The notes: a model not told the origin generated them from the sequence alone. Numbered from the stretch's first letter, positions 48,421-62,497 are shown. The stretch: DNA of 64,000 nucleotides from Hemibagrus wyckioides (GCF_019097595.1 NC_080723.1:17035011-17099010); one strand, 5' to 3'. A program made the numbers and translations.

Positions 48421-51400
48421 CATATTCAAACCGTCAAAACCATGACTGTTCCTGAATGCATATAGCAGAATTTACAGTCATTAAACGTACAATATACATG
48501 TCAACTCATTTCCGCTGAAGCAATGTCTGATTTACTTGCTATCTGAGAAACAGCATGATGAATCAGAATTATGAGCTGATATTAAATAAATTAGTCTGAA
48601 TACTGGGGTGTTAAATATTCAGTCACAGTAATGAGAACTTGAAATTGCATGGTATTAACTAGACATTATGAGTTATTAAGACTAACTAATAAGATATTAA
48701 GTTGAGAAAATAAGACATTAAGTAGAAACAATGACATGCTCTATCACTTGCTAGGGCTTCTGTAGTTCTCAAGATCCTCAAAGATTAAAAATGGACTTTG
48801 GACTTTGGAAGAGGGGAATGCTGGTGAATATTGGATAGGTAATATTTCAGTGGCTTTCAATCATTTTCTTCCACCGTGAAGAATATTTAAGGCCTTTAAG
48901 ACTTTCAGGCTTGGAAATGTCAGTATATACGTGGACTGTATAAATTGCAGAGATGAAAATTTTCCATTAAACCCTTGTCCCTTTGATGGCACTGGATTTG
49001 CAGCTGAGCTTGTGGTTTTATGAGGAATTGTGAATTGTTATTAGACGCTCCAGGCTGACCATCAAGGCCGATTTTCTCCATCTCAAGGGATTGTCGCTAC
49101 CATTTACCATAAATTCCTACATAACTGCACCTGTATTAACTGTGTAAGAATTAGTTAGCTCTCAAATGAAGATATTAAACACAAATGATATTAAGTTTTG
49201 CTAAATACATGCTAAACATTGCAAATTGGATTTCATCTTGTAGCCTGCTGAGAAAATGAAAACTATATTTGTGATCATCTTAAGCTGATAATATTTTTAG
49301 CTTTTACCTTTCTCAGAGAATTGACATAAAGAAGATACCATCTGTGTATATCCATTTGTTTTGGTACCCCTATTAAAACTGGTCTATTATTGAACATTAA
49401 TGCTGATAGGTTTAGGGACTGCCAATCTGGAAGTTCTTTAATGTTTTTATTATGTTCCTGGACATTTTTTTTGAAGATTTGGATTCTTTGAAAAGGGGTT
49501 TATGGGTAAACATAATTTCAGAGACTCACAGAGAGGCACACCACCAAAATGTCAGTCATGGAGTGCTTTAATTTGAGCAAATGCTGACTGCTTAGGCAGG
49601 GATGTTTATCCAGTAGTAATGGAGTCAATACAAGACCCAAATCAGAAATGCAGTTGGTAGGTGAACAAAAGTGTTTGACGTCATAGAAAATTTGGCACAA
49701 CATTGTCAAATCTAATTACTCAGTAGGTGTTGATTCATTTCCTGTAAGAGCAACTCTATCAATAATCGCTAACGCAGAATTATTCCGCATGGCCAGATGC
49801 CTTGACTTATCACTAGTACATAACCTCACTTCATGCCTATGCTCGTTCATGCAAAGAAAGAATTTATTAGGACTGTCTACTCTTATATTGCCCAGTGTCT
49901 GGTTTTGAATGGATTTTTTATTGGCTTCTGAGCATGGCTGTGCACTCTCAACCAGATGGCACATATTGCTCTCACAACATTTGTGACATTCACATACAAT
50001 ATCTAGCCTTGAGATGAAAAATATCTATGATTCACTTGTGATCTCCGATCTCCTGAAGTGGTTATGATGGTGTTGCGTTTGCCTCGAATTTCGATATGAA
50101 AAGTCATGAAATGTCATGAAGCAAACACAGGCAGCTGGAATGAAATTAGAATAACTGAATAACTGCCGGAACCTGGAATAAAATCTATGTGAAAGCCTCT
50201 GTGGCATTGTTTCAGAGATGCAGGACAGGGAACAAGGAGAGAAGGGCATGTAGGAGACACCGCCATACTCACCCACAACAAACACAGAAGACAGGCACGT
50301 CTATAAGCCTCCCACCCACACAGTTCAACATTACAGGAGTGTGAAGTTGTGAATATCGCCTGAAGTATTCAGGGAACCCCAATAGTATACCACCCACACA
50401 TCACTCATCCTGGCAACACTTTCTTTCCTGACACACACAACACCCAAACCTTCTCTGAACTCTCAGGATCTGCCAGAAATACACTGTTTTAGATTCAGCC
50501 CTTAGAAACAATGTGATTGTTCTCATATTTAGGAAGGTATGTTTACAGTAATTGGAGTGCAGCCTGTCGCTGGGTACACTTGGAGCGCACTAGCAAAGAA
50601 AAGAAAAAAGACGGGGCAGAGGTGAGGGACTCCAGTGAGCTTTTGTTTTTTTTGTTTTTTTATATATCTCTGGCACTTGATGAGCCACTGCCTATTTATA
50701 ACCAGGAAAGCATAGTAAAGGGCACTCCTAGCATTTGGCAAATGTGAGAAATATAGAAATATATCACTTCAACTGAATATGCTATGGTTCAACAATCTGT
50801 TTTATGTAAATATATCATCTGTTCAGTTTCTGTGCCCACTGTAGCCCCATGTTCCAGTTCTTGGCTGACAGAACTATATATCTCCAGGTTTGATATGCAT
50901 TATATGATGCTTTACTGCTCACCACCTGAAATAACCGCTCAGGAATGGTTATATGAGTGGGTAATTAAATTTTTTGGTTTCTGTCAACTTGAACTATCCT
51001 AGTCCTCTTTCTAAATAAAAAAAGTTTATCAGTATTTATATCAATGATTTTTTCATGTACATTTTTTTTTTATCCATATTTTTATATTTATAAATATTTT
51101 TATATATATCTAGTTACTTATCAAATTCAGGCACTTTTTTTTCTTCTGTAAATGCTCTCGCTTCAATATACTAAAGAAAGCTGATGCATTTTGAGTAGGC
51201 AGTTCATGTGGATATGGACAGCTTCCTAGAACAGGCCAGGTATCTGCAATCAGGATGAGGTCACGGGTGGTTTGTTCACCAGTGCTGGGGGAGGAGGTCA
51301 AGCAGCCTGCCATATTAAGCAATGGCTGAAAAAAAGAAATCGGTGCCAAAGCCTACTATTACCTCTCACCATTTGATTTGAGGTTTGTTAATGGAAGCTC

Positions 51401-52430
51401 AGACAGGCTTGTAAAAGAATTAACCGGATTTCAATTAAGGATCACTCATGGGTTAAATTGATTTTATTAAGGGGATATTTCTTTTTAAAGGGATTGTTAT
51501 TTCTTGCGAACTCCACAGTGGCTTGTGTGTGCTTCCTGTTTTACACTCCATCTATAGCTCATGCATATCTAAGCAAGACCATTCAGGGAGCTGTCACATC
51601 CTCTGCAGTCCTGGCTTTGTGTGCTGTGAGTGACTACCTGTGTTTGGTCACCTCTGGCAGCCAGCTTTAATCTGAAATGGGTTCAATTATATACTTTGCT
51701 GATTATGTGGTTTTAAGTTGGAATCTTCCAAGCTTTAATGAAATATTTAGCTAAGTAGAATATAGAATTATAATAAGGATTTGTGCTGTGGATGTAACTT
51801 TCTGGTTCCATGATTTCACCTAGAAATGGGTATGAGGTTTAAGCAAGACACCATAAATTCCATATCACCTTCTGTATTCCGGCAGGAATATAGCAAACTG
51901 ATGTCTATATGTACAACAATACACCTACACAGTAGACCTCAAACAAGGTCTGAGACATTGGAACAAAGAATAAACAGCATATTCTGGCTTATTCAGGCTT
52001 CCTCATGTTGGTGTAATGAGTATCATTACTGTACTGTCATTACACTAATGGATGACAATCATACACGCTTTCAAAAAAAGGACCCATAAAGGTACTTTTA
52101 GAGATATTTTTTATGGGTAGAGTTTCTTTGCTTCCTAAAAGTATTCTACTTAGAGCTCTTACTAAAAGGGAAAAAATTGCCTGAAAATGTTTGCTTTTTT
52201 GGTGGAATTAACTTCCAAACCCTAGACTACCCCCAGTTTCTTACCATACTTCACACCTTCACCTCACATACAAAAATATCCAGAGTATTAAGAGAAATAT
52301 AAAGATGCTAGACAGATTTGAGGAGCATATTCATATTCTCCATGTGATGGGAGACCTACACACTCATAGCTGAAGATTTGCAAACATATTCATGATTCAT
52401 CCATCAGAACTGATTTGAAAGACCTCAGCG
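48421..52430. other. Long non-coding stretch
   Basis: Four kilobases with no recognised repeat or exon. Open stretches near 49.7-50.7 kb lack any known domain. This is the largest repeat-poor block in the window. Confidence 0.45.
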
Positions 52431-52660
52431 AGGCATGAGCTTCCTTTCCAGAACCTTCCACCTGACTGTCCCTCAGTGATAAAATGAACTTCCAACCTCC
52501 ATCTAGGCAGCAGAGTCCGTAACTATCTTTAGAGAACAGTTAAAGACCCACCTCTTCCTTGAACATTTCACTAACTCCTAACTTTAGAATAAATAAATAA
52601 CATGCTAGCTTTTACTCCTTTACTGTATGCTCTTTGCTCCTCTAGCACTCATTAAAAAAA
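52431..52660 (+). repeat. LINE reverse-transcriptase C-terminal remnant
   Basis: In pieces it reads NELPTSI then FREQLKTHLFLEHF, a typical end of a fish non-LTR reverse transcriptase, and runs into a poly-A stretch at about 52652. Confidence 0.45.
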
Positions 52661-52716
52661 AAAAAAATATGGTACTAATACTTATATTGTCCTCTGCATA
52701 ATATACTGTACATCTA

Positions 52717-53682
52717 CACCAATCAGCCATAACGTTATGAGCACTGGCAGGTGAAGTGAATAACACTGATGATCTCCTCATCATGGCACCTGTTAGTGGG
52801 TGGGATATATTAGGCAGCAAGTGAACATTTTGTCCTCAAAGTTGATGTGTTAGAAGCAGGAAAAATGGGCAAGTGTAAGAATTCGAGCGAGTTTGACAAG
52901 GACCAAATTGTGATGGCTAGACCACTGGATCAGTATCTATCAAAAGTGGTCCAAGGAAGGAACAGTGGTGAACTGGCGACAGGGTCATGGACGGCCAAGT
53001 CTCACTGATGCACGTAGGGACCAAAGACTGACCAGTGTGATCCGATCCAACAGACGAGATACTGTTGCTCAAATTGCTAAAAAAGTTAATGAAGGTTCTT
53101 ATAGAAAAGTGTCAGAATACACAGTGCATCACAGTTTGTTGCATATGGGGCTGAACATCAGCAGACCAGTCAGGGTGTCCATGCTGACCCCTGTACACCA
53201 CTCAAAGAGGCAACTATGGCCATGTTAGTATTAGAACTGGACCATCGAGCAATGGAAGAAGTTGGCCTGGTCTGATAAATCCCGTTTTCTTTTACAACAC
53301 GTGGATGGCTGGGTGCGTGTGCGTTACTTACCTTAACACATGGCACCAGGATTCACTATGGGAAGAAGGCAAGCCGGTAGAGGCAGTGTTATGCTTTGGG
53401 CAATATTCTGCTGGGAAACCTTGGGTACTGCCATCCATGTGGATGTTACTTTGACACGTACCACCTACCTAAGCATTATTGCAGACCATGTACACTCTTT
53501 CATGGAAACGGTATTCCCTGATGGCTGTGGGCTCTTTCAGCAGGATAATGCGCTGTGCCACAAAGCAAAAATGGTTCAGGAATTTAAGGTGTTGACTTGG
53601 CCTTCAAATTCCCCAGGTGGGGGCTGTTTTGGCAGCAAAAGGGGGAGCAACACTATATTAGGCAGGTGGCCATAATGTTATA
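52717..53682 (+). mobile_element. Tc1-type transposon, internally deleted
   Basis: Left terminus CACCAATCAGCCATAACG follows TA. The right side ends near 53682 in GGTGGCCATAATGTTA, short of a full terminal repeat. Length is under 1 kb because the transposase 3' part is deleted. Confidence 0.8.
52865..53625 (+). pseudogene. Tc1-like transposase, broken
   Basis: Starts [19 protein letters not shown] at 52865. A frameshift near 52930 leads to [15 protein letters not shown]. Later frames give LAWSDKSRF (first Asp) and LFQQDNALCHKAK (second Asp). After WPSNSP the sequence jumps into 3' non-coding DNA, so the third catalytic acid is deleted. Confidence 0.8.
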
Positions 53683-53755
53683 TATATAGCATCTAAAAGG
53701 AGCTACTCCACAGCACCTTGGAATCCAGAATGTTTCGTACCCATATTAAAAAAAA

Positions 53756-53772
53756 GAGAGAGAGCGAGAGAG

Positions 53773-53808
<36 letters not shown>
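53756..53808. repeat. GA microsatellite
   Basis: Polypurine GA run with two CGAGAG interruptions. Confidence 0.95.
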
Positions 53809-53813
<5 letters not shown>

Positions 53814-55289
53814 GCAAGCAGCTGCATTTTTTAAAAGCACCTCTGCAACAAGTCAGCCGAGTCTGCTGGTTTGCTCTTCATTCTCAAACCCCCTGCCTAT
53901 TGCATAGATGCATTCTTTTAGTATGAAAAACTCTATTTCAATACATCCATCTTTCTCCTGTGAGAGCAGAGCTGGTTTCCTGAACCACCTATATAAGATA
54001 CAAGTGTTTCCATTGTTTTAAGATACAGTTAAGTGTTAAGGATTTACAAAGTAATTCAGCTATCCACAGGAACAAATGTTTCAATAATTACCGGAGAAAC
54101 ATTTTTATATTTCTATATGTACACAAAAAAACTTACTATATGACTTTTATTGTACACATAACCAGGAAAGGAAAATAGATTTTTATTGTCACTATCGTCG
54201 CTTGTGTTAATCATGATGAATCCGTTGTAAAAAAAAAAAAAACCTTGATCTGTGTTAGTTTATTTTAAATGTACAATAACATTCTTGCCTCTTTTTTATT
54301 TTAAGTACAATTTTTGTAAAGAACAAAAAAAGCTGAAATGTGTCTGAAACTGAAATTTTTCTGTTTCTGAAAAGATATGTGTTCCTGAGAAGTAGTATGT
54401 CTTCATTTTTGTCCTAAGGGTATCCAAAGTTTTGCACTCAACTTTATTACAAGAAGTTCATGACCTTAAAAATCCCTAACCCCATCTGCTGTGTTTATCT
54501 GTGAAGCTCACTGAGTGTGTATTTGTCTATAGCAAAGGTATTCATTCAAAGTCCTGTAGGGCTACAGGCCAACCACTGATGAATGTTTTCTCTCTTCTAA
54601 TAAGCCAAATTCAACTCAAGAAGGTCTTGGTAATAAGCTGAAATGTTCGATCCCTATGCGGTGCTGTGGCCCTTCAGGACTGAAGACACCTATTACATAA
54701 CATTTTCATTCGAACGTGGCATGTATCACAGATGTCCAGAAGACCATCATAGGGCTGGGGTAGAGGAGGTGTGGTTGTGGGGCTGGGGTGTAGGAAGTGT
54801 GATCAATTTCGAATTGATCAAGTTAGCTCTCTCTACTTGTTTTCTGTTTTACGCTTGCATTTTATCAGTGTCTGGAACAACTTGTTCCTTAAACAGGAAG
54901 ACGTCTTCAGTGTCATTGTATTTATGATGGTGAATAGGAATACATACAAAGAGAGCTAGAAATGATGTAGTTATTGATCAAGTGGTTTCTTTTCACTGAA
55001 TATGTTTAGGTTTATTTTTCAATATTAGCTTTATGAAAGAGTGAATCCTACAGATGATTGAAAGAATTCACCTGCATTAAGATAAGACTTGCTCACAAGG
55101 TCCATATCAGGCTTCGATTAAGTGTTGGATGAATGCCAGAGCGAATATAAGATATTTGAAATATAAGAAATAAGCCTAACCATTTCAGTTTGTAATTTGA
55201 TATGTTTTCTACTTCTATGCTTCAGTTAAATCTTTCAATACAGTTGTTTTTTCGTGGCAAAAACTGCCAAAAACAGACCGGCACCCTCT
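53809..55289. other. Non-coding stretch
   Basis: Contains an imperfect palindrome TGATCAAT...ATTGATCA near 54799. No coding signal. Confidence 0.4.
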
Positions 55290-55500
55290 TACCTTAAAGC
55301 ATGTATCACAGTCTGCTCTGCCTCATGCTCTGTGTGATCTTCAGCATCCACTCAACTGGTCCCACCATCTGTCAGGGTCCAAGGAAGATATACATCAAGA
55401 CTGTCTCCATGGTGGGAGAATATAAACTTCTCCTAAATGTCCCAACAGCTGAGTCACTGGCTGTCTTCAAACAATGTCTAAAGACCTCTTTCTGAAGTCA
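55290..55500 (+). repeat. Possible LINE C-terminal remnant
   Basis: A 64-codon open stretch ends AESLAVFKQCLKTSF, resembling the last residues of non-LTR reverse transcriptases. Weak evidence; upstream residues are not recognisable. Confidence 0.3.
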
Positions 55501-55519
55501 TTTTAATTTCATTTCACTG

Positions 55520-55852
55520 TCTGTACCACTTTTCCAATCTATCCTCAGGTCATGGGGAGTCTATCTCAGGTGTCATCGGGCATCAAGGCAGGATACACCC
55601 TAGACGAAGTGCCAACCCATCGCAGGGCGCACACATACACAGTCACTCACTACGGGCAATTTAGAGACTCCAATCAGCCTAGAAGCATGTCTTTGGGCTG
55701 TGGGAGGAAACCGGAGCAATCAGAAACCCATCAAGCATGGGGAGAACATGCAAACTCCACACACACAGTGAGCGGGAGCGCAACTCGAACCCAGGACGCT
55801 GGAGGTGTGAGGTCGAACATGCTAACCACTAAGCCACCATGCTGCCCTTCTT
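55520..55852 (-). repeat. tRNA-derived SINE, near full length
   Basis: Read on the minus strand, the head at 55852 (GGTGGCTTAGTGGTTAGCAT) is tRNA-like, followed by a B-box-like GGGTTCGAGTTGC. The body has the common fish segments TTTGCATGTTCTCCCC and TTTCCTCCCACAGCCC and a tail near 55520. Related pieces lie at 31.15, 38.05 and 19.75 kb. Confidence 0.75.
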
Positions 55853-56029
55853 AAGTAATTACTTTTAAAAATAAAATGAGTAATTAATTGAAAAAAGTGT
55901 GCTTTTGTTGCTATATTACCTCGACAAAAGAGTTACTGATGGATACTGATGGTATTCTTAGTATCTGACCTTCTGAACCAGTATATCACCAGGATATATT
56001 CATTAATAGAGACTTTAAAACACTTCTGT

Positions 56030-56080
56030 AAATCTCCCTGGATGAGAGTGTCTGCCAAGCGCCTTAAATGTAAATGTATA
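56030..56080 (+). repeat. SINE 3' tail fragment
   Basis: CCCTGGATGAGAGTGTCTGC followed by a TAAATGTAAATG tail, like the end of the SINE at 59.6 kb. Confidence 0.55.
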
Positions 56081-57959
56081 TAAACGAAAATGTCAGTTTG
56101 ACCATGTGAAGTGCTTTGTCCACTCTGTTCTATCATTCACGTCATCTCTGCTCTCAGTCAGCTTTCTGGGTGCCTTGTTATGTATTCATGTGACTCAAAG
56201 CTTGGATAAAAGAAAATAACCAGTTATGTGCTATAAGCATTTAGCTCTATAGTGGAAGTGCCTTTTTTTTTTCATTTGCTTTTGTGCGCAATGTAAAAGG
56301 AACCATCAAAAGTGAGTCCAAATCATTCAGATGGTTTTCTGATGGTTGGCTATCTTCTTTAATGGATTGATAAAAACTGAACTTCTGAACACTGTTCAAG
56401 TTTCACAGCCTTGAACTGAAGCACAGACACTTTAGGTCTGAAACAGTATGCAGGATTTTTTATAAGGAGCCATTCAATATATATATAGCTGGAACTTGAC
56501 CAGATAACTCTTCCTCTTATTCCATTTGAAAATCATTTTGTTTTCTAGAAACGAATGATTTGGAAGAATTAGCAGCAAAGCAATCTGCTAATGGAATACC
56601 CTTTTCCAGCTTGAAATGTATAACAATGTCTTCGAACAGGTTTATAATGTTATCACATTATATTTCTTTTATGATAATCGTATAATGAGAAGTATTAGAC
56701 ACATTCACTCACTCAGTCGTGATTTATTTACTGTGTAGTGACTGAAATTAAAATTAGTTTCGGATTAAATCAAGTCTAGCCACCTACTACAGCTACTTCA
56801 TACTTGTTGCTACTAGATAATAATGTTTTCTTAAACGCACATCACAATTAATACACTATATTTCTGGAATGAGAGCACCACATATTCACTTTAACACTGC
56901 TTTGGGTCTTATCAGTTGTGTGCACCTGCCTTGCAAGACGTGTTCTATATTTCTTTCTTTCTCACTTATTTGGACTTGCAGTACCGAATCTGTGCACCAG
57001 GGAGCGCCTTATCCTTTTCTCTACCCAGCTTTTCATGCCGGCAACTCTGTTTAATAGCCATTTTCCCCCCTCATCAACAAGAGGTAACTCCAAGGGCACT
57101 TAACCATAGCATTCATTATCTCATGGTAATTTAAGTTTATTGCAGATGTTTCCGCAAAGGTCAGCATTTTGTCAGACTGCTGGTTTACAGTGAGATGTTA
57201 ATAAATACGTTTAAAAACGTCTGAGATTAAGAATCTTAATTCTAAAGTAAAGAGGTATTTCTTGATACTTCAAGATTAAAGTATAGTGAAGTTGGAGGTC
57301 CACATCTGGACTTCTGTTAAGCTGCTTTGTAATCTCAGTTGATAGAAACACTTGAAATTAAATGAATATCTTGATTTCCACATGATTAAAAAAAATGAAA
57401 CATATCAAAATAATATAGAGACAGGTTTATTGAGACAGGTTCTCAATGCCGTAGACTGTGTTAGATTTCTAATTTCTCTAGCTTTGTACTGTAGGTTTAA
57501 ACCTCACCTTACATTCAGCAATTTTATCTTTTACCCCCAAGCTGCCAAAATTTCAAGTTACTTGTGATGCGTCAATGATAAATGACGTAACTTGCGACGT
57601 AATCCACCTGGTTGACCAAAACAAGTGTTATTAACACTGATTTTAGGTCGATTTCAACGGTGTAGTGCATCATTGTCATTGACTAGGTCAGAATTTGTTC
57701 ATTCGTTGACAAATAAAACTCTGTTCTTCAGACCCATTTACAGTTTCTCATCACCAACAGTTCCTGGAAACTGCCATTCTCATTAAAAATGTATACCCTC
57801 GTGTCTTGTTTCATCAGAGCATGGCATGTTCTGTTCAAGATGAAATCAGAACTAATCTAACTGTTAGTTCATCTCATTGGTCATGTTGGGCACAAATATG
57901 ACAACTATACCCACTATTCTTTCATCATGGCAGTGTGACCGTGGGACATCTATTCATGC

Positions 57960-57960
<1 letters not shown>
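56081..57960. other. Non-coding stretch
   Basis: Nothing recognised. Confidence 0.45.

Positions 57961-58058
<98 letters not shown>
57961..58058. repeat. ATCT microsatellite
   Basis: About 24 perfect tetranucleotide units, among the longest arrays here. Confidence 0.95.
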
Positions 58059-59437
58059 AGGGACACATAGGGTGAACTGATTTTTCCATAACTTAAATCA
58101 ATACATGTCACTGTATTGTGATATTTCACTAAATCAATACAGAGGATAATACTATATGTAAGGAATAAACTATGACAGAGCATGGTGTGAAAAACAATCA
58201 ATGACAGCACAGCAATTTATGACAACACTAATGATTTATGAACAACAAGACATGGTACATTTTGTCCATTTCTAGTTCCATGTAATGTGGGCAATATATT
58301 TAAATTAATTTAATCGATCAAAAACATTAATTAAATTAAACAATTCATTTCTTATTATCAGTGTCATTCCCTTTACACCTTCTCCTTTTTCTTTCTTTTG
58401 AAGAAGAAAAACTCCAAAAAAATAAAATGCAGCTTGGTATGGTATAAAAAAGAAAGTGCAGGGTCCTTAAGAAAACTTATGGGATCAGTTTTTATTTCTG
58501 ACTGTTGCAAAAGACCGACAGTCGAGACTACTTTCAAAAATCTCCACGCATAAAAGTGTTTTAAAATCACTCAATTTTCCAATACAAGGTCCTGTTTAAA
58601 ATGATTCTATGGAAATCATAATCCATTCAAATGAGTGCACTAATATACATAAAACCTTAAGGCCAGATCTTCTGTTTATTGCTATTATAATAATTACTCA
58701 ATACCTTCTGACCCATATCTTCTCCTATCCCTGCTTCCTGTTATCATCCAGGTTTGTGTTACTCCATGGACGAAATGAATGCATTGTGGTTTCCATTTCA
58801 AATTATCTTTAAAAGACTGATCACATTTTTATCTTGAGAGTTTTCTAATGAGCAGAATGCAGAATTATAAATCATTAAAAATGTTTTAGAGCAATATAGT
58901 GAAAATAAATGCCATCTTCATGCCTTTCATCATATTCTCTCCATCTGTTATTTATTAGATTCTCAATCATGTCCTGCCCCAGTTTCCATAAATACACTTT
59001 AATTGCCCTGCTATAAAATTGTGGGATTAATAACATAAGAAAGGCATGAGAGGGTCATGCTGCGCTTTGCCCCTCTCTGTGGTTCTTGACTCATTTGTGA
59101 GCTCTTGTGTTTGTGTTTATATCAAATCCTGAGCACTTACTTATTACATAAGAGGCACTTGATTAAATGTCTCTTTATTTTTCAGTCTCCATTAATGCAT
59201 TCGGTGAGGTTGACTGCTCCGGTCTAATTCCCCAAACTAATATTATAAACATATTATTAAATCATTCTGCTTCTATGAGCCATTAGAGAATCTGAACTTG
59301 TGCTATGAAATAATAAGACTTTACATATATCTGTTATCCACACCTCCTCTCTAACAACTCACAGCTGCAGTGTTTAATTACCACAATACTCCATATTCCT
59401 AATAGGTAAATAGATAAATAAACAAATAGTAATTTGT
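58059..59437. other. Non-coding stretch
   Basis: Nothing recognised. Confidence 0.45.
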
Positions 59438-59545
59438 ATATGTTGTTGTTGAACTGCCCTGTTTGGGGCCACCACAGCAGATCACCTATTTGATTTTGGC
59501 ACAGATTTTATAATGCAGCCCTCCCTTTTTATTCGGGCTTTGGAC
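59438..59545 (-). repeat. Fragment of the 14.3-kb SINE type
   Basis: Shares, in order, CCACAGCAGATC-, TTGATTTTGGCACAG- and AGCCCTCCC-like words with 14278-14450 and ends just before another SINE. Confidence 0.5.
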
Positions 59546-59569
59546 CCTTCAGTGGAATGTGAGCTACTA

Positions 59570-59745
59570 AAAATGTGGTAGCTTAGTGGTTAAGGTGTTA
59601 GACTACTGATCAGAAGGATGTGAGTATAAATTCCACGTCCACCAATCCACCACTGGTCCCCAGAGCAAGGCCCTTAACCCTCAGTTGTATAAAATGAGAT
59701 AAACTGTATGTTGCTCTGGATCAGGGTATCTGCCAAATGTAAGAT
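59570..59745 (+). repeat. tRNA-derived SINE
   Basis: A box TAGCTTAGTGGTTAAGG, a CTACTGATCAGAAGG segment, a degenerate B box, then CAGAGCAAGGCCCTTAACC and a 3' end reading GCTCTGGATCAGGGTATCTG. The 3' end matches the fragment at 56030-56080. Confidence 0.7.
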
Positions 59746-59840
59746 ATGTGTAGCAGTTATAAGATAGAAACCACCAGAGAGCAAACAGTAACCTGTATGT
59801 AATTACATAATCAATATTAAAATGCATTAAATAAATACAA

Positions 59841-59846
59841 AATATA

Positions 59847-59914
<68 letters not shown>
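59841..59914. repeat. AT microsatellite
   Basis: AT run of about 36 units with one break near 59853. Confidence 0.95.
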
Positions 59915-59916
<2 letters not shown>

Positions 59917-60261
59917 ACATTAAAATACATTTATATTGTTGAATAAATTGTCATATTTTAAACTATTTTAATTTTCATGTTCAGAAATGACAGCTTCATG
60001 TTCTCTGACTGGATCCTGAGCTTAATTGGGTCATGTGCAGATTACACAGTCATGATTGGATTGGTTAGTGTATCATTACTTCCAGATGTGAGCGAATGTG
60101 TAAATGTGTGTGCATGGGGCCCTGTGAGAGACAGGAAATAGATAGATGGGTGGAATTTGATTCTAATTATAAAAATGATTATAGAATTATAATAGATATC
60201 TATTATAATAGATAGTTATTTATTTAGCTGTTTTCCAAGACAGAAACCTTGACACAAAGAG

Positions 60262-60346
60262 AAAATAAAAAAATAAAATAAAATAAAATAAAATAAAATA
60301 AAATAAAATAAAATAAAATAAAATAAAATAAAATAAAATAAAATAC
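60262..60346. repeat. AAAAT pentanucleotide microsatellite
   Basis: About 15 perfect AAAAT units after a short A-rich lead. Confidence 0.95.
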
Positions 60347-62497
60347 CAATTTATAATCATTTCCCAGTTTCAGACTTTATTGTGACTCTAAATACTTAAT
60401 ACTAAGTGATTATAAGACATTAGAGAAGATATTAGACAGTGTTGGTATCAGCTGTAACACTGTACTTTTCGAGTTATCATCCATTTTTAAACATTAATAG
60501 AAAATCTTACAATAGAAATTTTACAGTATTTAGAGTATTTATTTACAGTATGGCTTATTTTGCTGGATGTAGCTTTAACCTATGCCTTAAAATTCATTCA
60601 AAACATTAATAAAGTGTGTTCAGTGTAGCATTGTACATTAAAATATCTTCTGAGAGAAACCCATGTGACTACAAGTTAACCTGCAGTTATCTGAGGATCA
60701 GGTGGAGGATCAGAAACCCATAAATTTGTCTACACAGAATGAACTATTATAAGAAACTGTTATAAGAAATCCAGTCTTCATGCCTGTTGATTCAGCATTT
60801 ATAATGTCCGAATCCTTTTCCCACTACTAAGAATTTCTGTGCCCTTGTTTGTAATCTGTATTATCTCCTACTGTACATTCTTTAAACAGCAAATGGACAC
60901 TATTCTCGCAGGGCCTATAAAGCTTAAAGCAACAGATGAAAGTAAAGTAATAAAATAAAGCAATATTTCAACTTGTCCAACCTTGAGCTTATTCACTTTC
61001 CCGAGTGCAAGATGTTTCACTATTCTTCTTCCATCATTATAGTTTGTCAGAAGTAACTGAATTATATTTACCGTGTAAAGACGATCTTGCTCTCGCTGTC
61101 TGTTTTCAATCCCAACACAGCTCATTACATGTGTAATCTAAAAGGCTTTATTTGCCATCATCTATGTACACAAGGAATCTCATGTCTCGCTCCGTCCTTG
61201 GTTTGTTCCCTAGACGTCATATCCACCCACACACAACATCTGCTAAGGGCCACAGAAGGAAAGTTCACTACTGCACCGGCTTACAGCTGATCCAGCTTAT
61301 CATTTTATATGCCTTTGGAAAGTTTCTTTTACCTTAGAGGAAAATAATTCGCCTCAATCCTGTCAGGTTCCAGCCAGCTCTTCTTATTAGCTGGTTTATT
61401 ATTTACAAGACTCCCGGAGTCACCCTTTATATTAGAGCTGTATTATGATGCCCAGGAAATATGTGTAAGTAATAATTCTTGACAGGACAGCATATTCACA
61501 GGAAAGCAAAGGTGCGATATTTCATTTTGTGTTGTGACTCACTGTGTTCAGTAGCAGGGAGATGAGGATTTGTTATGACACTTGTCTTTTTAAGAAGAGC
61601 TTCTTGCCAAAATTATTGAAGCCTATTACTTAGACATCAAATACACTCAATGTATGTGAAGACTAATTGAGAGTTTAAAAGAAAAACAACAACAACAACA
61701 AAAACGCTGTACCTGTAAGCGTGACACGAAACCGGTAACAATGGCGCTGCTTATAAATCTCCTGTATCATTTCTGGATTTTTCAATGCCATTAGCATTGC
61801 GTCAGTTATATTCTCTTCTATATTTCTGTGCAATTGATTCATATAATAAGCTGACAGGTTGATTTATTTCCTCCTCAAATGATCTGTTTCATGCTGCAAA
61901 ATGCAATTAGCTGAGTTTATACAAATCGATGGCCTTGCATTGGTTGACTCGAATGCCTCACGAGTAAATGATGATCTATTTCTTCGAACCACTGGACTGA
62001 AATCAACAATGCAGGGAAATGATATTATGCTTATAACATGTGAATACTCAGGGGGGCCGAAATGTGTGCTGGAGGTTTGTCTTTGGTTTAAAATCATTTT
62101 GTGTTTTCATTTTTTAAAAAAAAGGGTAATTAAAAATAACTTGATGGAATTAAATAATATTTTAATTAAATAATTTGATAATGAAATGACATATTTTTCA
62201 TTCCTACTGAAATGAAGTTGTTTATCTGATTTAACAATGTTTTTTTTCCCTATGGTTCCCGTGTCTTTGCCAGCTTGTCAGTTACCTGTTTCTTTTATTC
62301 TGAGATTTGTACTGTTTAATAAAAATGTCCTACCTGCATTTGCATCTGAATTTGCAACACCTACCTTTTATCACTTAAATGAAATATTGTTAGATTCATC
62401 ACTTAAATAATGGTTCCCTGAGAAGCTTCTTTCTGTAAGTTAATCAAACGGAAATGAGCTTTCTTGAAAAAAATAATAGAAATAATAATAATATAAT

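Noticed and set aside
54799..54822. Short palindrome TGATCAAT...ATTGATCA
   Set aside because: Arms of eight bases are expected by chance in AT-rich DNA and nothing nearby suggests a function.
55301..55495. Small protein with an apparent signal peptide
   Set aside because: The hydrophobic start is suggestive, but the end resembles a LINE reverse-transcriptase C-terminus and there is no supporting gene structure.
57877..58080. Open stretch encoding a long Ile-Tyr-Leu-Ser repeat
   Set aside because: It is the translation of the ATCT microsatellite.
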